Part shown: positions 49,035-58,144 of the stretch, piece by piece
Layout: each line of letters begins with the position of its first letter
Position numbering within the stretch: the first letter of the stretch is position 1
Source of the DNA: Xenorhabdus miraniensis
GTDB lineage: Bacteria > Pseudomonadota > Gammaproteobacteria > Enterobacterales > Enterobacteriaceae
DNA length: 64,000 nt
Direction: 5' to 3'
Assembly: GCF_002632615.1 (NCBI RefSeq)
Contig: NZ_NITZ01000003.1
Location: 124,001-188,000, forward strand
Notes under the pieces: generated by a model
Told to the model about the DNA's origin: nothing
The model's input: only the letters and a program-made list of their open reading frames with translations
Database searches by the model: none
Translations under genes and position numbers: made by a program

Positions 49035-50222
49035 GTGCAACAACAGCGAGTATCCTATTTGGGATTAGTCATGATCCTTGGCTTGCTTTCTATGCTAATG
49101 CCATTGGCAATTGATATGTATTTGCCAAGTATGCCAACGATCGCTGAAAATTTTGGTGTCAGTGATGGTTTGGTTCAGATGACGCAGAATAGCTATATTC
49201 TGGGTTTTGCCATCGGTCAAATGTTTTATGGGCCAATGGCGGATAGTTTGGGGCGTAAGCCTATCATTTTAGGGGGAGTTATTGTTTTTGCCATATCTTC
49301 TGCCGCATGTGCTTTAGCTCAAGATATTCATACCTTTATTTCCATGCGTTTCTTGCATGGTTTTTCTGCTGCCGCTGCCGGTGTTGTAATCAACGCCTTG
49401 ATGCGTGATATGTTCACAAAAGATGAATTTTCCCGCAGCATGTCTTTTGTCACATTAGTGATGGTTATCGCACCCTTATTAGCTCCCATGTTAGGTGGGA
49501 TGATGCTGATATGGTTCAACTGGCATGCCATTTTCTGGTCAATCGCTATTGCAGCGGTGGTCTCTGCGGTTTTGGTCACTTTCTTCATTAAGGAAACATT
49601 GCCGAAGGAAAAAAGGCAGCGCTTTAATTTAAAAAACACGCTAATGCAGTTTATTATGCTGTTCCGGCAACGTCAGGTATTATGTTATATCTTAGCCAGT
49701 GGTTTTTCCTTTGCCGGTATGTTCTCTTTCCTGAGTGTCGGGCCATTTGTTTACATTAAATTAAATGGCGTGTCTGAACAGAATTTTGGTTACTATTTTG
49801 GGTTGAACATTATTTTTCTGTTCATTATGACAACCATTAATAGCCAGTGTGTTCGTAAATATGGTGCATTGAAAATGTTGCACATTGGGTTGCTCGTCCA
49901 ATTTGTCATGGGGCTGTGGTTATTGTTTAGTACCCTGTTTGATCTGGGATTTATTTCTTTAGTCATCGGCGTTGCTATTTATATCAGTGGAATTTCTATG
50001 ATCACATCTAACACAATGGCTGTTGTGTTAGACGATTACCCTCATATGGCCGGAACCGTTTCTTCACTGGCAGGAACGATCCGTTTTAGTATTGCTGCAT
50101 TGGTGGGGGCTACTTTGTCTTTTATGCCAGGAGAAAGTGCTTGGCCGATGGTAGGAGCAATGGTGTTATGTGCGACATTGGGAATGCTGCTTATTACCCA
50201 AGTACGTAAGGCACAAAAATAA
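49035..50222 (+). CDS. bcr: Bcr/CflA-type multidrug efflux transporter
   Basis: This 395-residue major facilitator with 12 helices starts at GTG 49035 with CAGGAG upstream. PLAIDMYLPSMPTIAENFGV and GQMFYGPMADSLGRKPIILGG are typical of Bcr, which exports bicyclomycin and sulfonamides. Position after rsuA supports orthology (396 residues in E. coli). Confidence 0.95.
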   Translation: MQQQRVSYLGLVMILGLLSMLMPLAIDMYLPSMPTIAENFGVSDGLVQMTQNSYILGFAIGQMFYGPMADSLGRKPIILGGVIVFAISSAACALAQDIHTFISMRFLHGFSAAAAGVVINALMRDMFTKDEFSRSMSFVTLVMVIAPLLAPMLGGMMLIWFNWHAIFWSIAIAAVVSAVLVTFFIKETLPKEKRQRFNLKNTLMQFIMLFRQRQVLCYILASGFSFAGMFSFLSVGPFVYIKLNGVSEQNFGYYFGLNIIFLFIMTTINSQCVRKYGALKMLHIGLLVQFVMGLWLLFSTLFDLGFISLVIGVAIYISGISMITSNTMAVVLDDYPHMAGTVSSLAGTIRFSIAALVGATLSFMPGESAWPMVGAMVLCATLGMLLITQVRKAQK

Positions 50223-50874
50223 AAAACTAAAAGGCTGTCTCTTTGTATGGGATGGCCTTGTGTTATCACTTCTGTTTATTATCTCTTCTTCACTCTTAGG
50301 TATAAGAACATATAGATTTTCTCAAGTTTTTTATGTGCTTAGAGCTAGTTTTGCATTTTCCTTCCTAAAATTTCTTGAATGCGCAAAGAAGCGATTGGTT
50401 GCACTGATAGACAGGAAATACCGAGTGATCATCAAATAAATGTAGAAAATTATTAATTTCGTTATGTTCAGATAGTATTAATGTGTTGGCTTTTTGTTAA
50501 CTTTTTACGATTGGTTTCATAACTACAAATGATAATGGTGTTGTTATTAATTAACCTATTGTAAAAAAACAAAATTAATCTTTTTCTGGCGTTAGGTAAA
50601 GTCTAAAGAAAGCAAATATGTAAATGAATCTTGAATAAAAAGTTGCCATATTGCGTGAAAATAAGTTGAATTATTTACTTAAACAGTATAAATATATACA
50701 AAATGCGAGTTTGATCGCACTTTTTCAGGATGAAAAGGGAAGTAAGTGCGATAATGTGGTTTTCATTTTAACCTTTTTTTTACTTTTCTGTTGGGTGGTT
50801 ATTCGGTTTTGACGAGTCGATAACCGACAGCTGGTGGTTAGATGTATTAATGTTGTTTCTGATAGGAATAATAC
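50223..50874. other. 652-bp AT-rich intergenic region
   Basis: There is no supported gene. A GTG frame of 59 codons ending at 50439 lacks a ribosome-binding site and recognisable content. A hairpin at 50714-50752 (ATCGCACTT / AAGTGCGAT) lies in the presumed yejG leader. Confidence 0.45.
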
Positions 50875-51219
50875 GTGAATAATATCCAACTTTCGGTAGT
50901 ACACAGACTGCCGCAAAGTTATCGGTGGTCATCTGGGTTTGTTGGTACAAAAGTTGAAATTATACCAGCAGAGGAAACAGATATAGGAAACAGCCTGACG
51001 GGGCTGAAGTTGTTAAGCCATGAAGGCGAAAAAGCACAGGAGATTTTGCGTACTATAAATCAGTCTATCGCTGATATGCAGATACTAAGTGCAGTGATTG
51101 AATGGGAAGGGGAGCCATGTTTGTTTTTTGCTAAGGAAGATGAAAGTGCAGTGATATGTCGTCTTAAGACGTTAGGAGCTGCAATTGCGGAAAACATAAC
51201 GGCGTTATACCCGCTATAA
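50875..51219 (+). CDS. yejG: Conserved protein YejG
   Basis: This 114-residue protein, the same length as in E. coli, starts at GTG 50875 as MNNIQLSVVHRLPQSYRWSS. Conserved GLKLLSHEGEKA and IEWEGEPCLFF also match. Function is poorly known (linked to aminoglycoside tolerance in E. coli screens). It ends at a terminator shared with mepS. Confidence 0.93.
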   Translation: MNNIQLSVVHRLPQSYRWSSGFVGTKVEIIPAEETDIGNSLTGLKLLSHEGEKAQEILRTINQSIADMQILSAVIEWEGEPCLFFAKEDESAVICRLKTLGAAIAENITALYPL

Positions 51220-51235
51220 TTTTTTACCCATTAAT

Positions 51236-51267
51236 AAAAAACGCTTCCTGAATGGAAGCGTTTTTTA
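51236..51267. terminator. Bidirectional terminator between yejG and mepS
   Basis: AAAAACGCTTCC-TGAAT-GGAAGCGTTTTTT is a strong stem with A and T runs on both sides. Confidence 0.9.
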
Positions 51268-51323
51268 TTGCTTGCAAGGGAATTTTTTGAATAATACGGC
51301 CTTATGCCCGATTTAATGATGGG

Positions 51324-51911
51324 TTATATTGTGGCCTTCGTATCATCTGATAGTACTCGCCTTGCACCGTAGTATCGTTTATTCCAATAGTTATCAGTCA
51401 ACTTAGAGACGATAACCCCACTACTGGTTGAAGCATGCACAAATTGGTTATTGCCGATGTAAATACCAACGTGACGCATATAACGGCCAGTTTTGAACAG
51501 TACTAAATCACCTGCACGTAATTTAGTACGGCTAACGGTTTGACCTATACGCTGTTGTCCTGATGTTGAACGAGGTAAATCCATGCCGAATTGATCATGA
51601 AAAGTACGCTGTACAAAAGCAGAACAGTCAATACCGCGTTTTGTATTCCCGCCTAACCGATAAGCAACTCCTTTCCAGTCTGCATATTGATTAAGTAACT
51701 TGGATTTAATATCTAAGTTGTTAACTAGAGTTTCAAATTCATCCTGAGATGGTTGCAGTAAGAAATGCTTTTGAGAGTTTACTGCATGCGTCTCAGTATG
51801 CTTATTACGTAGTTTGGAATCTGGTGAACTACATGCGGTCAGTGCCACTGCCGCCAGAATTGCGGGTATCAGCCGCAATATATATCTCAGTATTGGTTGA
51901 GATTTGACCAT
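51324..51911 (-). CDS. mepS: Murein DD-endopeptidase MepS (Spr), lipoprotein
   Basis: MepS cleaves peptidoglycan cross-links to let the sacculus grow. The 195-residue lipoprotein has a lipobox at LTAC (Cys27) and an NlpC/P60 domain with the catalytic Cys in [14 protein letters not shown] and His in [19 protein letters not shown]. It lies beside lpxT, as in E. coli (188 residues there). Confidence 0.95.
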   Translation of the reverse strand: MVKSQPILRYILRLIPAILAAVALTACSSPDSKLRNKHTETHAVNSQKHFLLQPSQDEFETLVNNLDIKSKLLNQYADWKGVAYRLGGNTKRGIDCSAFVQRTFHDQFGMDLPRSTSGQQRIGQTVSRTKLRAGDLVLFKTGRYMRHVGIYIGNNQFVHASTSSGVIVSKLTDNYWNKRYYGARRVLSDDTKATI

Positions 51912-52220
51912 TGTATTAATTTTCCCTTGCAGCCCTTAAATCTGATTTATTACCACCATAAAAACACTAAACGTTTTAAAGCCTAGTAAGAATATGATGA
52001 ATTAACAAATTTTCTGTCCCTAAAGTGTGTGAAGCAACACATTTTATTAGTTTCTTTACAAAACGCATTATTTTAACAAACAGGACGCAGGGAAGATTAC
52101 TTAATTCATTAGTAAAAAGCGAGAGACAAAAAGGGTTATTTACAAAAAATTAGATTACTAACTAAGAGGTTAGAATGGCTTGTTGTTATTTTATACTGGT
52201 ATGGTGAAAATTTTATGGTA

Positions 52221-52249
52221 ATTGAGGAGATAGCTGATATCTCCTCAAT
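52221..52249 (-). terminator. Hairpin downstream of lpxT
   Basis: ATTGAGGAGATA-TCAGC-TATCTCCTCAAT is a perfect 12-bp stem just after the lpxT stop. The U-run is weak. The rest of the 51912-52258 gap shows nothing else. Confidence 0.6.
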
Positions 52250-52258
52250 ATTATGGCC

Positions 52259-52963
52259 TTAATTTGTTCGTCTGATATGCGGTAATTTCTTATCCAGCCA
52301 TTCTGCTATGTTGTCACTAAATGGCGTCAGTAATACCCAACTCATGCCGATCAGCGTCAGAGACAGGGAGCCTACGGCAACATCTGTAAACCAGTGAGCA
52401 CCTGCCATAATGCGAGGGAGGGCGAAAGTGATCATAATCAGCAGGGCAATAAAAAATGCGCCGCGGGAGACATAACGTAGAATAAAGCTGCTGAAAATCA
52501 ATAGCATTAGGCCATGATCGCCAGGGAAACTGTCTTTTGAGGCATCTTTTGTATGCCAGCTTGTCATACCGTCTATACGGTTGACGTTTTCAAATGTCAA
52601 TGTTGGGCTTGGACGAGTGACAGGTATCTGGTGACCTATCTGATTAATGATGACAGCGGAAATGAGCATGACAAGGCCAATCATGAAAAGTCGGCGTTTA
52701 CCCGCATAATCTTGTTTGCGAAATGCACTGTAATAAAGCATTCCCATAAAGAGTAGCGAGATCACATCAAATGCTCTGACATTGGCGATTGCTACAAATA
52801 GGGTAAATTTTGAGTTTGGCAGCAGTTTCTCATTAAAAAAATAAAAAATAGAAGAATCAATGTGAAACCAAAAGCCGTGGTTCTCAGGTAAGTACCATGA
52901 GAGAAACAGGGCGATGCCAAGGATATTAAGCATAAGTATAGCGAGTGGGCGACTGCGAGTCAT
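52259..52963 (-). CDS. lpxT: Lipid A 1-diphosphate synthase LpxT (PAP2 family)
   Basis: LpxT transfers a phosphate from undecaprenyl pyrophosphate to lipid A. The protein has six helices and the phosphatase motifs KDASKDSFPGDHG and GAHWFTD, with LNILGIALFLSWYLPENHGF at the start matching E. coli. I chose ATG 52963 (about 234 residues, E. coli 237); the frame's first Met at 53020 adds an extension not found in E. coli. It neighbours mepS, as expected. Confidence 0.92.
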   Translation of the reverse strand: MTRSRPLAILMLNILGIALFLSWYLPENHGFWFHIDSSIFYFFNEKLLPNSKFTLFVAIANVRAFDVISLLFMGMLYYSAFRKQDYAGKRRLFMIGLVMLISAVIINQIGHQIPVTRPSPTLTFENVNRIDGMTSWHTKDASKDSFPGDHGLMLLIFSSFILRYVSRGAFFIALLIMITFALPRIMAGAHWFTDVAVGSLSLTLIGMSWVLLTPFSDNIAEWLDKKLPHIRRTN

Positions 52964-53020
52964 GAAGTACCTATCTAACACGTAAAATGGTTTTAGTAGA
53001 CAAATTAACAAGGGGGGCAC

Positions 53021-53427
53021 TATAACAAACTTTCCAGAAAAGGGTAATCGCTGTGGAATATAATTGTTAACGTATGGTTATATCAGCATATTTTTAAAGT
53101 TAATCGGTTAAGTTTTTCTCATTAATATGGAAATGGTTCAATGATATCGGAAAAATAGCTAAATCCTAATTTCAGTACCGATAATATATATTTGATACGA
53201 CATTGATATCTGACTATTATTAAACAACCAAGAATTGATTCCTTCATATCCAAACTTATTAGAATATTCTGTTGAATTGCGGGCTGAATAAATAAAAGGT
53301 ATAAAGAAATTCTTCCATTTGCCGTTATATAGATAGCAGAGCGTTACACTATTATCTGGTTTAAAATTAGCGCGGGGCTAAAATTGAAAATAAAGATAAT
53401 AATACCTGTAGTGGAGATTGACTGCTT
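53021..53427. other. Intergenic region between lpxT and mini-fimbrin 1
   Basis: About 400-465 bp of AT-rich DNA carries the divergent promoters. I see no ORF or clear operator. Confidence 0.4.
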
Positions 53428-53745
53428 ATGTTACGAAAAATGACGACTTTTTTGTTTATGTCTCTATCTTATCCTGCAATGGCTCATTCTCCGTCAACCT
53501 CAAATTCTGGAACTATTCATTTTCAAGGTGCTATCGTCGATCCTCCATGCCAATTTAGTTGGGATGAAGAACATACTGAAATGGTTTGTTGGTATAATGG
53601 CGAAAAAATAACTCAAGATAAAGTAATTGAATATCAAAAGGATAAGAAGATTCTGTTATCTCTTCAAAAACATATCGGAACAGAAGAAATCAGATGGGTG
53701 GGAAAAAATAAGAAATTAGGCATTATTACTATAACTTATCACTAA
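53428..53745 (+). CDS. Miniature fimbrin-like secreted protein 1
   Basis: This 105-residue protein has a signal peptide ending at PAMA, then NSGTIHFQGAIVDPPCQF, which is the N-terminal strand and first cysteine of type 1 pilins. A second cysteine is in MVCWYNGEK. It is only about 60 percent of normal pilin length, lacks the pilin C-terminal beta-zipper and ends LGIITITYH. The paralogue at 54027 has the same length and spacing, so the short form is a real family and not a truncation. There is no chaperone or usher nearby. The role is unknown. Confidence 0.75.
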   Translation: MLRKMTTFLFMSLSYPAMAHSPSTSNSGTIHFQGAIVDPPCQFSWDEEHTEMVCWYNGEKITQDKVIEYQKDKKILLSLQKHIGTEEIRWVGKNKKLGIITITYH

Positions 53746-53910
53746 ATGTTATATGTGATAAATATAATTATCTTGTTTATTTTATTTAAATAATATAAAT
53801 GAAATTTGCAGAATTTATTTGTGATTTAGTTCAATAAATGATTTTTAATAACATTTTTGTAAATTATTTAATAAAGGCATTAACTTTATTTTTTAGTCAA
53901 AGATTCACTT

Positions 53911-53924
53911 TTGATATTTATCAA
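53911..53924 (+). promoter_or_regulatory. Perfect FNR-type palindrome upstream of mini-fimbrin 2
   Basis: TTGATATTTATCAA matches TTGAT-N4-ATCAA exactly. It lies 103 bp before the start codon. Candidate -10 elements (TATTTT at 53943, TATGAT at 53965) lie downstream at plausible class II or class I distances. Confidence 0.55.
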
Positions 53925-54026
53925 TAAAATGTGTCAATGTCGTATTTTTTTCATGTGAAATAGTTATGATGGAAAGGAAGGAATAAAAAGTAGTTGAGTC
54001 TGAGTTAATGGAAAAACGAAAGTGAG

Positions 54027-54344
54027 GTGACCATGCGAAATTATCTTAAATTGCTAATTAGCTGTTTGTTGGTTTCATGGCTTTCTTATGGGTATGCAGA
54101 ATCTAATGGAGGAGTAATTCGGTTTTCAGGTGCAATTGTTGATCCAGGATGTCAAGTTGTCGTATCAAATATCCAAGCTAATATCTCTTGCTATCGGTTA
54201 GGGAAAAACCTCACTGTCAAGCAAATCATCTCAACTAAGAAAACAACAGGTAATGTTATGCTTCCCGGGAACATTGGTGTTTCCAGTGTGAAGTGGACGG
54301 ATAACCAAAAACGAGTGGCAATCGTTAATGTGGATTATTTCTGA
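54027..54344 (+). CDS. Miniature fimbrin-like secreted protein 2
   Basis: This 105-residue paralogue of the protein at 53428 has a signal peptide ending YGYA, then NGGVIRFSGAIVDPGCQVVV, a second Cys in ANISCYRLGK, and the end RVAIVNVDYF. The two share GAIVDPxCQ, both cysteines at similar spacing and a final -TI/NV-x-Y-aromatic pattern. GAGGTGACC precedes the ATG, which may instead be the one two codons further on. A 281-bp AT-rich gap with its own FNR-like site separates the two genes, so they are probably expressed independently. Confidence 0.75.
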   Translation: MTMRNYLKLLISCLLVSWLSYGYAESNGGVIRFSGAIVDPGCQVVVSNIQANISCYRLGKNLTVKQIISTKKTTGNVMLPGNIGVSSVKWTDNQKRVAIVNVDYF

Positions 54345-54353
54345 TTTAATAGG

Positions 54354-54406
54354 TAATGAGTTGCTCTTTTTATCGGGTATTATTTCGACGAAGAGAGCAG
54401 CTCATA
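54354..54406. terminator. Hairpin between mini-fimbrin 2 and efpL
   Basis: ATGAGTTGCTCTTTT and AAGAGAGCAGCTCAT pair at 13 of 15 positions between the convergent genes. Confidence 0.55.
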
Positions 54407-54422
54407 TTTAAAGAGTATAGGA

Positions 54423-54995
54423 TTAATCACAACGTCCCATATAACGACGTTCTGTAATATGAATGCGGATTTTTTCGCCTGAACTCAGATATTCAGGAAC
54501 TTGAATAGTCAATCCTGTACTCATTTTGGCGGGCTTAGTTCTGGCACTTGCTGATGCGCCTTTAATACCCGGTGATGTTTCTTCAATGACCATATCAACA
54601 GTTTGTGGTAATTCAAGAGCCAGTAATTGCCCATCCATTGTTAGGACTTGCATTCCCGGTAAACCCTCTTCTGGAATGAAGAGTAATTCTTCTTCGATTT
54701 GATCTTTCTTGAAGTGATAGGGAGTGAAATCTTCATCATCCATAAAGATATATTCATCACCATCAATGTAAGAAAAACTTACACTACGGCGAGTTAATGT
54801 GATGGTTTCAAGAATGTCATCACCTTTGAAACGCTCTTCCACTTTCTGACCAGTACGAATATCAGTAAAACGCATTTTATACAAAGTGCTGGCCCCGCGT
54901 GCGCTAGGAGACTGAATATCGATGTCTTTGACTAATAGTAGTTTTCCATTGTGGCTGATTGCAGCACCGCGTTTAATTTCATTGGCTTTAGCCAT
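54423..54995 (-). CDS. efpL: Elongation factor P-like protein EfpL (YeiP)
   Basis: This EF-P paralogue relieves ribosome stalling. It starts [20 protein letters not shown], 190 residues as in E. coli YeiP. It has the three EF-P-type domains and ends ERRYMGRCD. The tip loop around [12 protein letters not shown] differs from canonical EF-P. I chose ATG 54995; the frame's first Met (55040) adds a non-conserved extension. Confidence 0.95.
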   Translation of the reverse strand: MAKANEIKRGAAISHNGKLLLVKDIDIQSPSARGASTLYKMRFTDIRTGQKVEERFKGDDILETITLTRRSVSFSYIDGDEYIFMDDEDFTPYHFKKDQIEEELLFIPEEGLPGMQVLTMDGQLLALELPQTVDMVIEETSPGIKGASASARTKPAKMSTGLTIQVPEYLSSGEKIRIHITERRYMGRCD

Positions 54996-55125
54996 AGATA
55001 CCTTCCATAAGAACGAGGAAATAGTGGAATGAATATTCAAGTGGCGACAAAATTACTCGCAGTCGGTCTGTTAGGCAAGAGTTGAATGAATGCCCCAGTA
55101 AAAATACTGGGGAATAAGGAAGGTA

Positions 55126-56370
55126 TCAGCGATAAGTAGGCAACAAATTAAACAAAGAGAGAATATGGGCTGTCGCATTGATCAAGCCGAACAGAATAAC
55201 AAAGACTATCAGAAAATTACCGCCCGGAACTCGATAGCCAGATGTTGGATAACGCTTACGACTAGCTCGAACCATTAACGCAGGGATAATCACTGCCCAG
55301 ATGGTTGCTGCCAGACCAGCAAAGCCGATTGCGTACAGAAAGCCATTGGGGAAAATCAGTGCCAGTACAGTGGGTGGAACAAATGTAATTAATGCTGACT
55401 TAAGACGACCTTTGCCACTGTCATCGAATTTAAAAAAGTCGGCCAGATAATCAAACAACCCCAGCGATACGCCTAAGAATGAACTTGCCAGTGCCATATA
55501 TGAGAAGGCATTCAGAAACTGGGTCACGGTTGCATTGTTGGATGTATTATCCATTTGTTGCAGTAAGTTACCAATATTGCCCCCATCCGCAATAATTTGT
55601 TTGAAAGCTTCACGGGGAATGTTTCCCTGAATCACGTACTGCCACAAAATATAGATGACTAATGTTATTAATGTTCCGTATAACAAGCTGCGGGCAACAG
55701 CTTTACTGTCTTTGTGATAATACTTAATAAGCCCGGGAACATTACCATGATAGCCAAACGAGGCCAGTAAATAAGGCAGGGCGACTAAAGCGTAAGGTAA
55801 ATAATTCGCTTCGGTATTGGCTTGGTCAAATAAAATAGCGGGTTTTACTTCAGTAAACATACCACCGACAGACATGATAAAGGTGATTACCATACCACCT
55901 ATCAGGATGGTGCTTAAACGGTCTACAGCTTTCGTGGATAACCAGACAATGAAGGCAACGATAAAGGCGAAAATCAGACCGGCTAAGGGTTGTGTTATCG
56001 GGATAATATGCCCAATGTTATGAACAATAATTGAGCTCCCCGCTGAAACATAAGCATAGGTCAGGATATACAGAACAAAAGTAATGGATAAGCCTGTCAG
56101 GATGCTCCAGCCATTGCCTAGTAAATCTTGGGTAACCGTATGGAAACTGGAGCCAGCGGGATAATGCAGATTAGCTTCCATAATCATCAGGCTAGAAAAA
56201 TACAGGCATGCGCAGGTATACACCAGCAAAATGATTGAACCTGTAAACCACACGCCTGAAGTAACGATCGGAATGGAAAACATACCAGCGCCGATAGCTG
56301 TACCGGCAATAATCATCGCGCCGCCAAATATGGAGGGACGTTTTAAATTTTGCGTTACCTCAATGGTCAT
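55126..56370 (-). CDS. mtr: Tryptophan-specific permease Mtr
   Basis: This 414-residue HAAAP transporter, the same length as E. coli Mtr, has 11 or so helices. It starts RPSIFGGAMIIAGTAIGAGM and has SFGYHGNVPGLIKYYHKDSK. It is a paralogue of TyrP at 17.6 kb. A TyrR-type box and a possible TrpR half-site lie upstream, consistent with known control of mtr. Confidence 0.93.
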   Translation of the reverse strand: MTIEVTQNLKRPSIFGGAMIIAGTAIGAGMFSIPIVTSGVWFTGSIILLVYTCACLYFSSLMIMEANLHYPAGSSFHTVTQDLLGNGWSILTGLSITFVLYILTYAYVSAGSSIIVHNIGHIIPITQPLAGLIFAFIVAFIVWLSTKAVDRLSTILIGGMVITFIMSVGGMFTEVKPAILFDQANTEANYLPYALVALPYLLASFGYHGNVPGLIKYYHKDSKAVARSLLYGTLITLVIYILWQYVIQGNIPREAFKQIIADGGNIGNLLQQMDNTSNNATVTQFLNAFSYMALASSFLGVSLGLFDYLADFFKFDDSGKGRLKSALITFVPPTVLALIFPNGFLYAIGFAGLAATIWAVIIPALMVRASRKRYPTSGYRVPGGNFLIVFVILFGLINATAHILSLFNLLPTYR

Positions 56371-56399
56371 AGAGACTCCCTGATGAATGGTGTTACCTT

Positions 56400-56406
56400 G
56401 TACTAG
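56400..56406 (-). promoter_or_regulatory. Possible TrpR half-site upstream of mtr
   Basis: GTACTAG matches one half of the TrpR operator. The other half is poor, so this is only a candidate. Confidence 0.3.
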
Positions 56407-56433
56407 CGCGAAGATACATTAATGAATAATATG

Positions 56434-56451
56434 TGTAAACAAATATTTATG
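56434..56451 (-). promoter_or_regulatory. TyrR box upstream of mtr
   Basis: TGTAAACAAATATTTATG has a perfect left half and 4 of 6 positions in the right half of TGTAAA-N6-TTTACA. It lies 64-81 bp before the start codon. Confidence 0.6.
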
Positions 56452-56543
56452 GAAACGCATTAAGTCACGTTGTCACATTTGGGATACATTTGCCGATAAC
56501 TCAGGTAAGGCAGGTTATTTGAGTGAACCTGCCTTAAGGGATA

Positions 56544-56963
56544 TTAAGCTTCTGAGTAGAACTGTGCCTTTTGCCATAGCTTGATGGCATTGCGGCTGGC
56601 TTCAAAATGCGGTTCGGGAAGATAATTAGGATTGCACCAAATGAGTTGTGAACATTTCTCTGGTTCCATTACTTTAGGCTCACCTCCGGTATACTGTGCT
56701 AACAAACAGACTGAAACTGTGTGTTTTCCTTCTTCATGATAAGTTTCGAGATTATTGCAAATACCATAAACCTTGGGGCTTTGGATTGTCAGCCCAATTT
56801 CTTCCTGAATTTCACGAATAGCGCAGTCTTCAAACGTTTCACCAGGATCAACATGCCCGCCAAAGATTGACCAATATGGCGCATGTTTGCTGGTACGTTT
56901 TCCCAATAAAACTTCACCTTTATCGTTAACGATAACAACACCTACTCCGACAACAACTGACAC
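56544..56963 (-). CDS. Nudix hydrolase
   Basis: This 139-residue protein has a complete Nudix box (GGHVDPGETFEDCAIREIQE then EIGL). It hydrolyses a nucleoside diphosphate linked to another group; the substrate cannot be told from sequence. WSIFGGHVD and LLGKRTSKHAPYW resemble MutT-like sanitising enzymes. It is transcribed alone between mtr and fruK. Confidence 0.88.
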   Translation of the reverse strand: MSVVVGVGVVIVNDKGEVLLGKRTSKHAPYWSIFGGHVDPGETFEDCAIREIQEEIGLTIQSPKVYGICNNLETYHEEGKHTVSVCLLAQYTGGEPKVMEPEKCSQLIWCNPNYLPEPHFEASRNAIKLWQKAQFYSEA

Positions 56964-57205
56964 TGATATATTCCTCCGATAGTACTTAATGACGCTGGTT
57001 CAGATAGATTCTAGCTATCTGTAACAGTTTTCTTTTGTTACATAACAAGAAAACATATCGCAGCATATTTTTACTTTTAGATCGCGGTGACACAATGATC
57101 AATCAAGGAATAATTTTAACTGAAACGATTCAATTTTGATGATATAAATACATAGATAAATCTTAACGTTACTTATGACTGCTTATTCAGGAGAAACCGG
57201 GCAAG

Positions 57206-58144
57206 ATGAGCCGCCGAGTTGCCACAATTACCTTAAATCCAGCTTATGATTTAGTTGGTTTATGCCCAGATATTACTAAGGGAACCGTTAACCGTGTACA
57301 GACAGCAGGGTTGAATGCTGCTGGTAAAGGAAACAATGTTGCGAAGGTACTGCGTGACTTAGGGATTGATGTTACTGTCAGCGGTTTTTTGGGGCGGGAG
57401 AATCAGGAAGGGTTTCAGCAGTTTTTCAGCGAAAATAATATGGTCAATCGCTTCCATTTGGTTTCAGGGCGAACGCGAATCAATGTAAAACTGACAGAAA
57501 AACACGGTGACGTGACGGATTTTAATTTTTCCGGTTTCCATGTGACGCCAGAAGAATGGAATCAATTTGTCAGTGATTCTCTCACGTGGTTGGGGCCGTT
57601 TGATATGGTTGTTGTCAGTGGCAGTTTGCCAGAGGGAGTGACGCCTGAGTTGTTTTCAGATTGGATGATACAACTACGGCAGTGTTGTCCTTGTGTTATT
57701 TTTGACAGTAGCCGTGAAGCTTTCGTTGCGGGTCTTGACGCATTGCCATGGCTGGTAAAACCCAATCGCCATGAATTGGAAATTTGGGCAGGTAAGCCAC
57801 TGCCGGATTTAAACAGTGTGATTGATGCTGCCCATGAGTTACGTAACAGAGGGATTGCCCATGTCGTCATATCATTGGGAGAGCAGGGCGCGTTATGGGC
57901 TAATTCCTCTGGCGCGTGGCTGGCAAAACCACCCCATTGTGAAGTGGTCAGCACTGTTGGGGCAGGGGACTCCATGGTGGGTGGACTGGTTTATGGTTTG
58001 CTGATGCGTGAATCCAGTGAGCATACATTGCGTCTGGCAACCGCAGTTTCTGCACTTACGGTCAGCCAGTCGAACGTTGGAATTAGAAGCCGTACTGAAC
58101 TTGCTTCAATGATGTCAAGGATTGAACTGATTTCAGTCAGATAA
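57206..58144 (+). CDS. fruK: 1-Phosphofructokinase FruK, orphan
   Basis: FruK phosphorylates fructose 1-phosphate. This 312-residue PfkB-family kinase (E. coli 312) has AGLNAAGKGNNVAKVL near the N-terminus and STVGAGDSMVGGLVYGL with the catalytic Asp near residue 254. In E. coli it sits between fruB and fruA; here neither PTS gene flanks it. Its stop codon directly abuts the nfo stop with no spacer. CAGGAGAAACC precedes the ATG. Confidence 0.92.
   Translation: MSRRVATITLNPAYDLVGLCPDITKGTVNRVQTAGLNAAGKGNNVAKVLRDLGIDVTVSGFLGRENQEGFQQFFSENNMVNRFHLVSGRTRINVKLTEKHGDVTDFNFSGFHVTPEEWNQFVSDSLTWLGPFDMVVVSGSLPEGVTPELFSDWMIQLRQCCPCVIFDSSREAFVAGLDALPWLVKPNRHELEIWAGKPLPDLNSVIDAAHELRNRGIAHVVISLGEQGALWANSSGAWLAKPPHCEVVSTVGAGDSMVGGLVYGLLMRESSEHTLRLATAVSALTVSQSNVGIRSRTELASMMSRIELISVR

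Noticed and set aside
50170..50439. 89-codon frame overlapping the end of bcr
   Set aside because: Most of the frame overlaps bcr out of frame; the remaining part from GTG has no ribosome-binding site or known motif.
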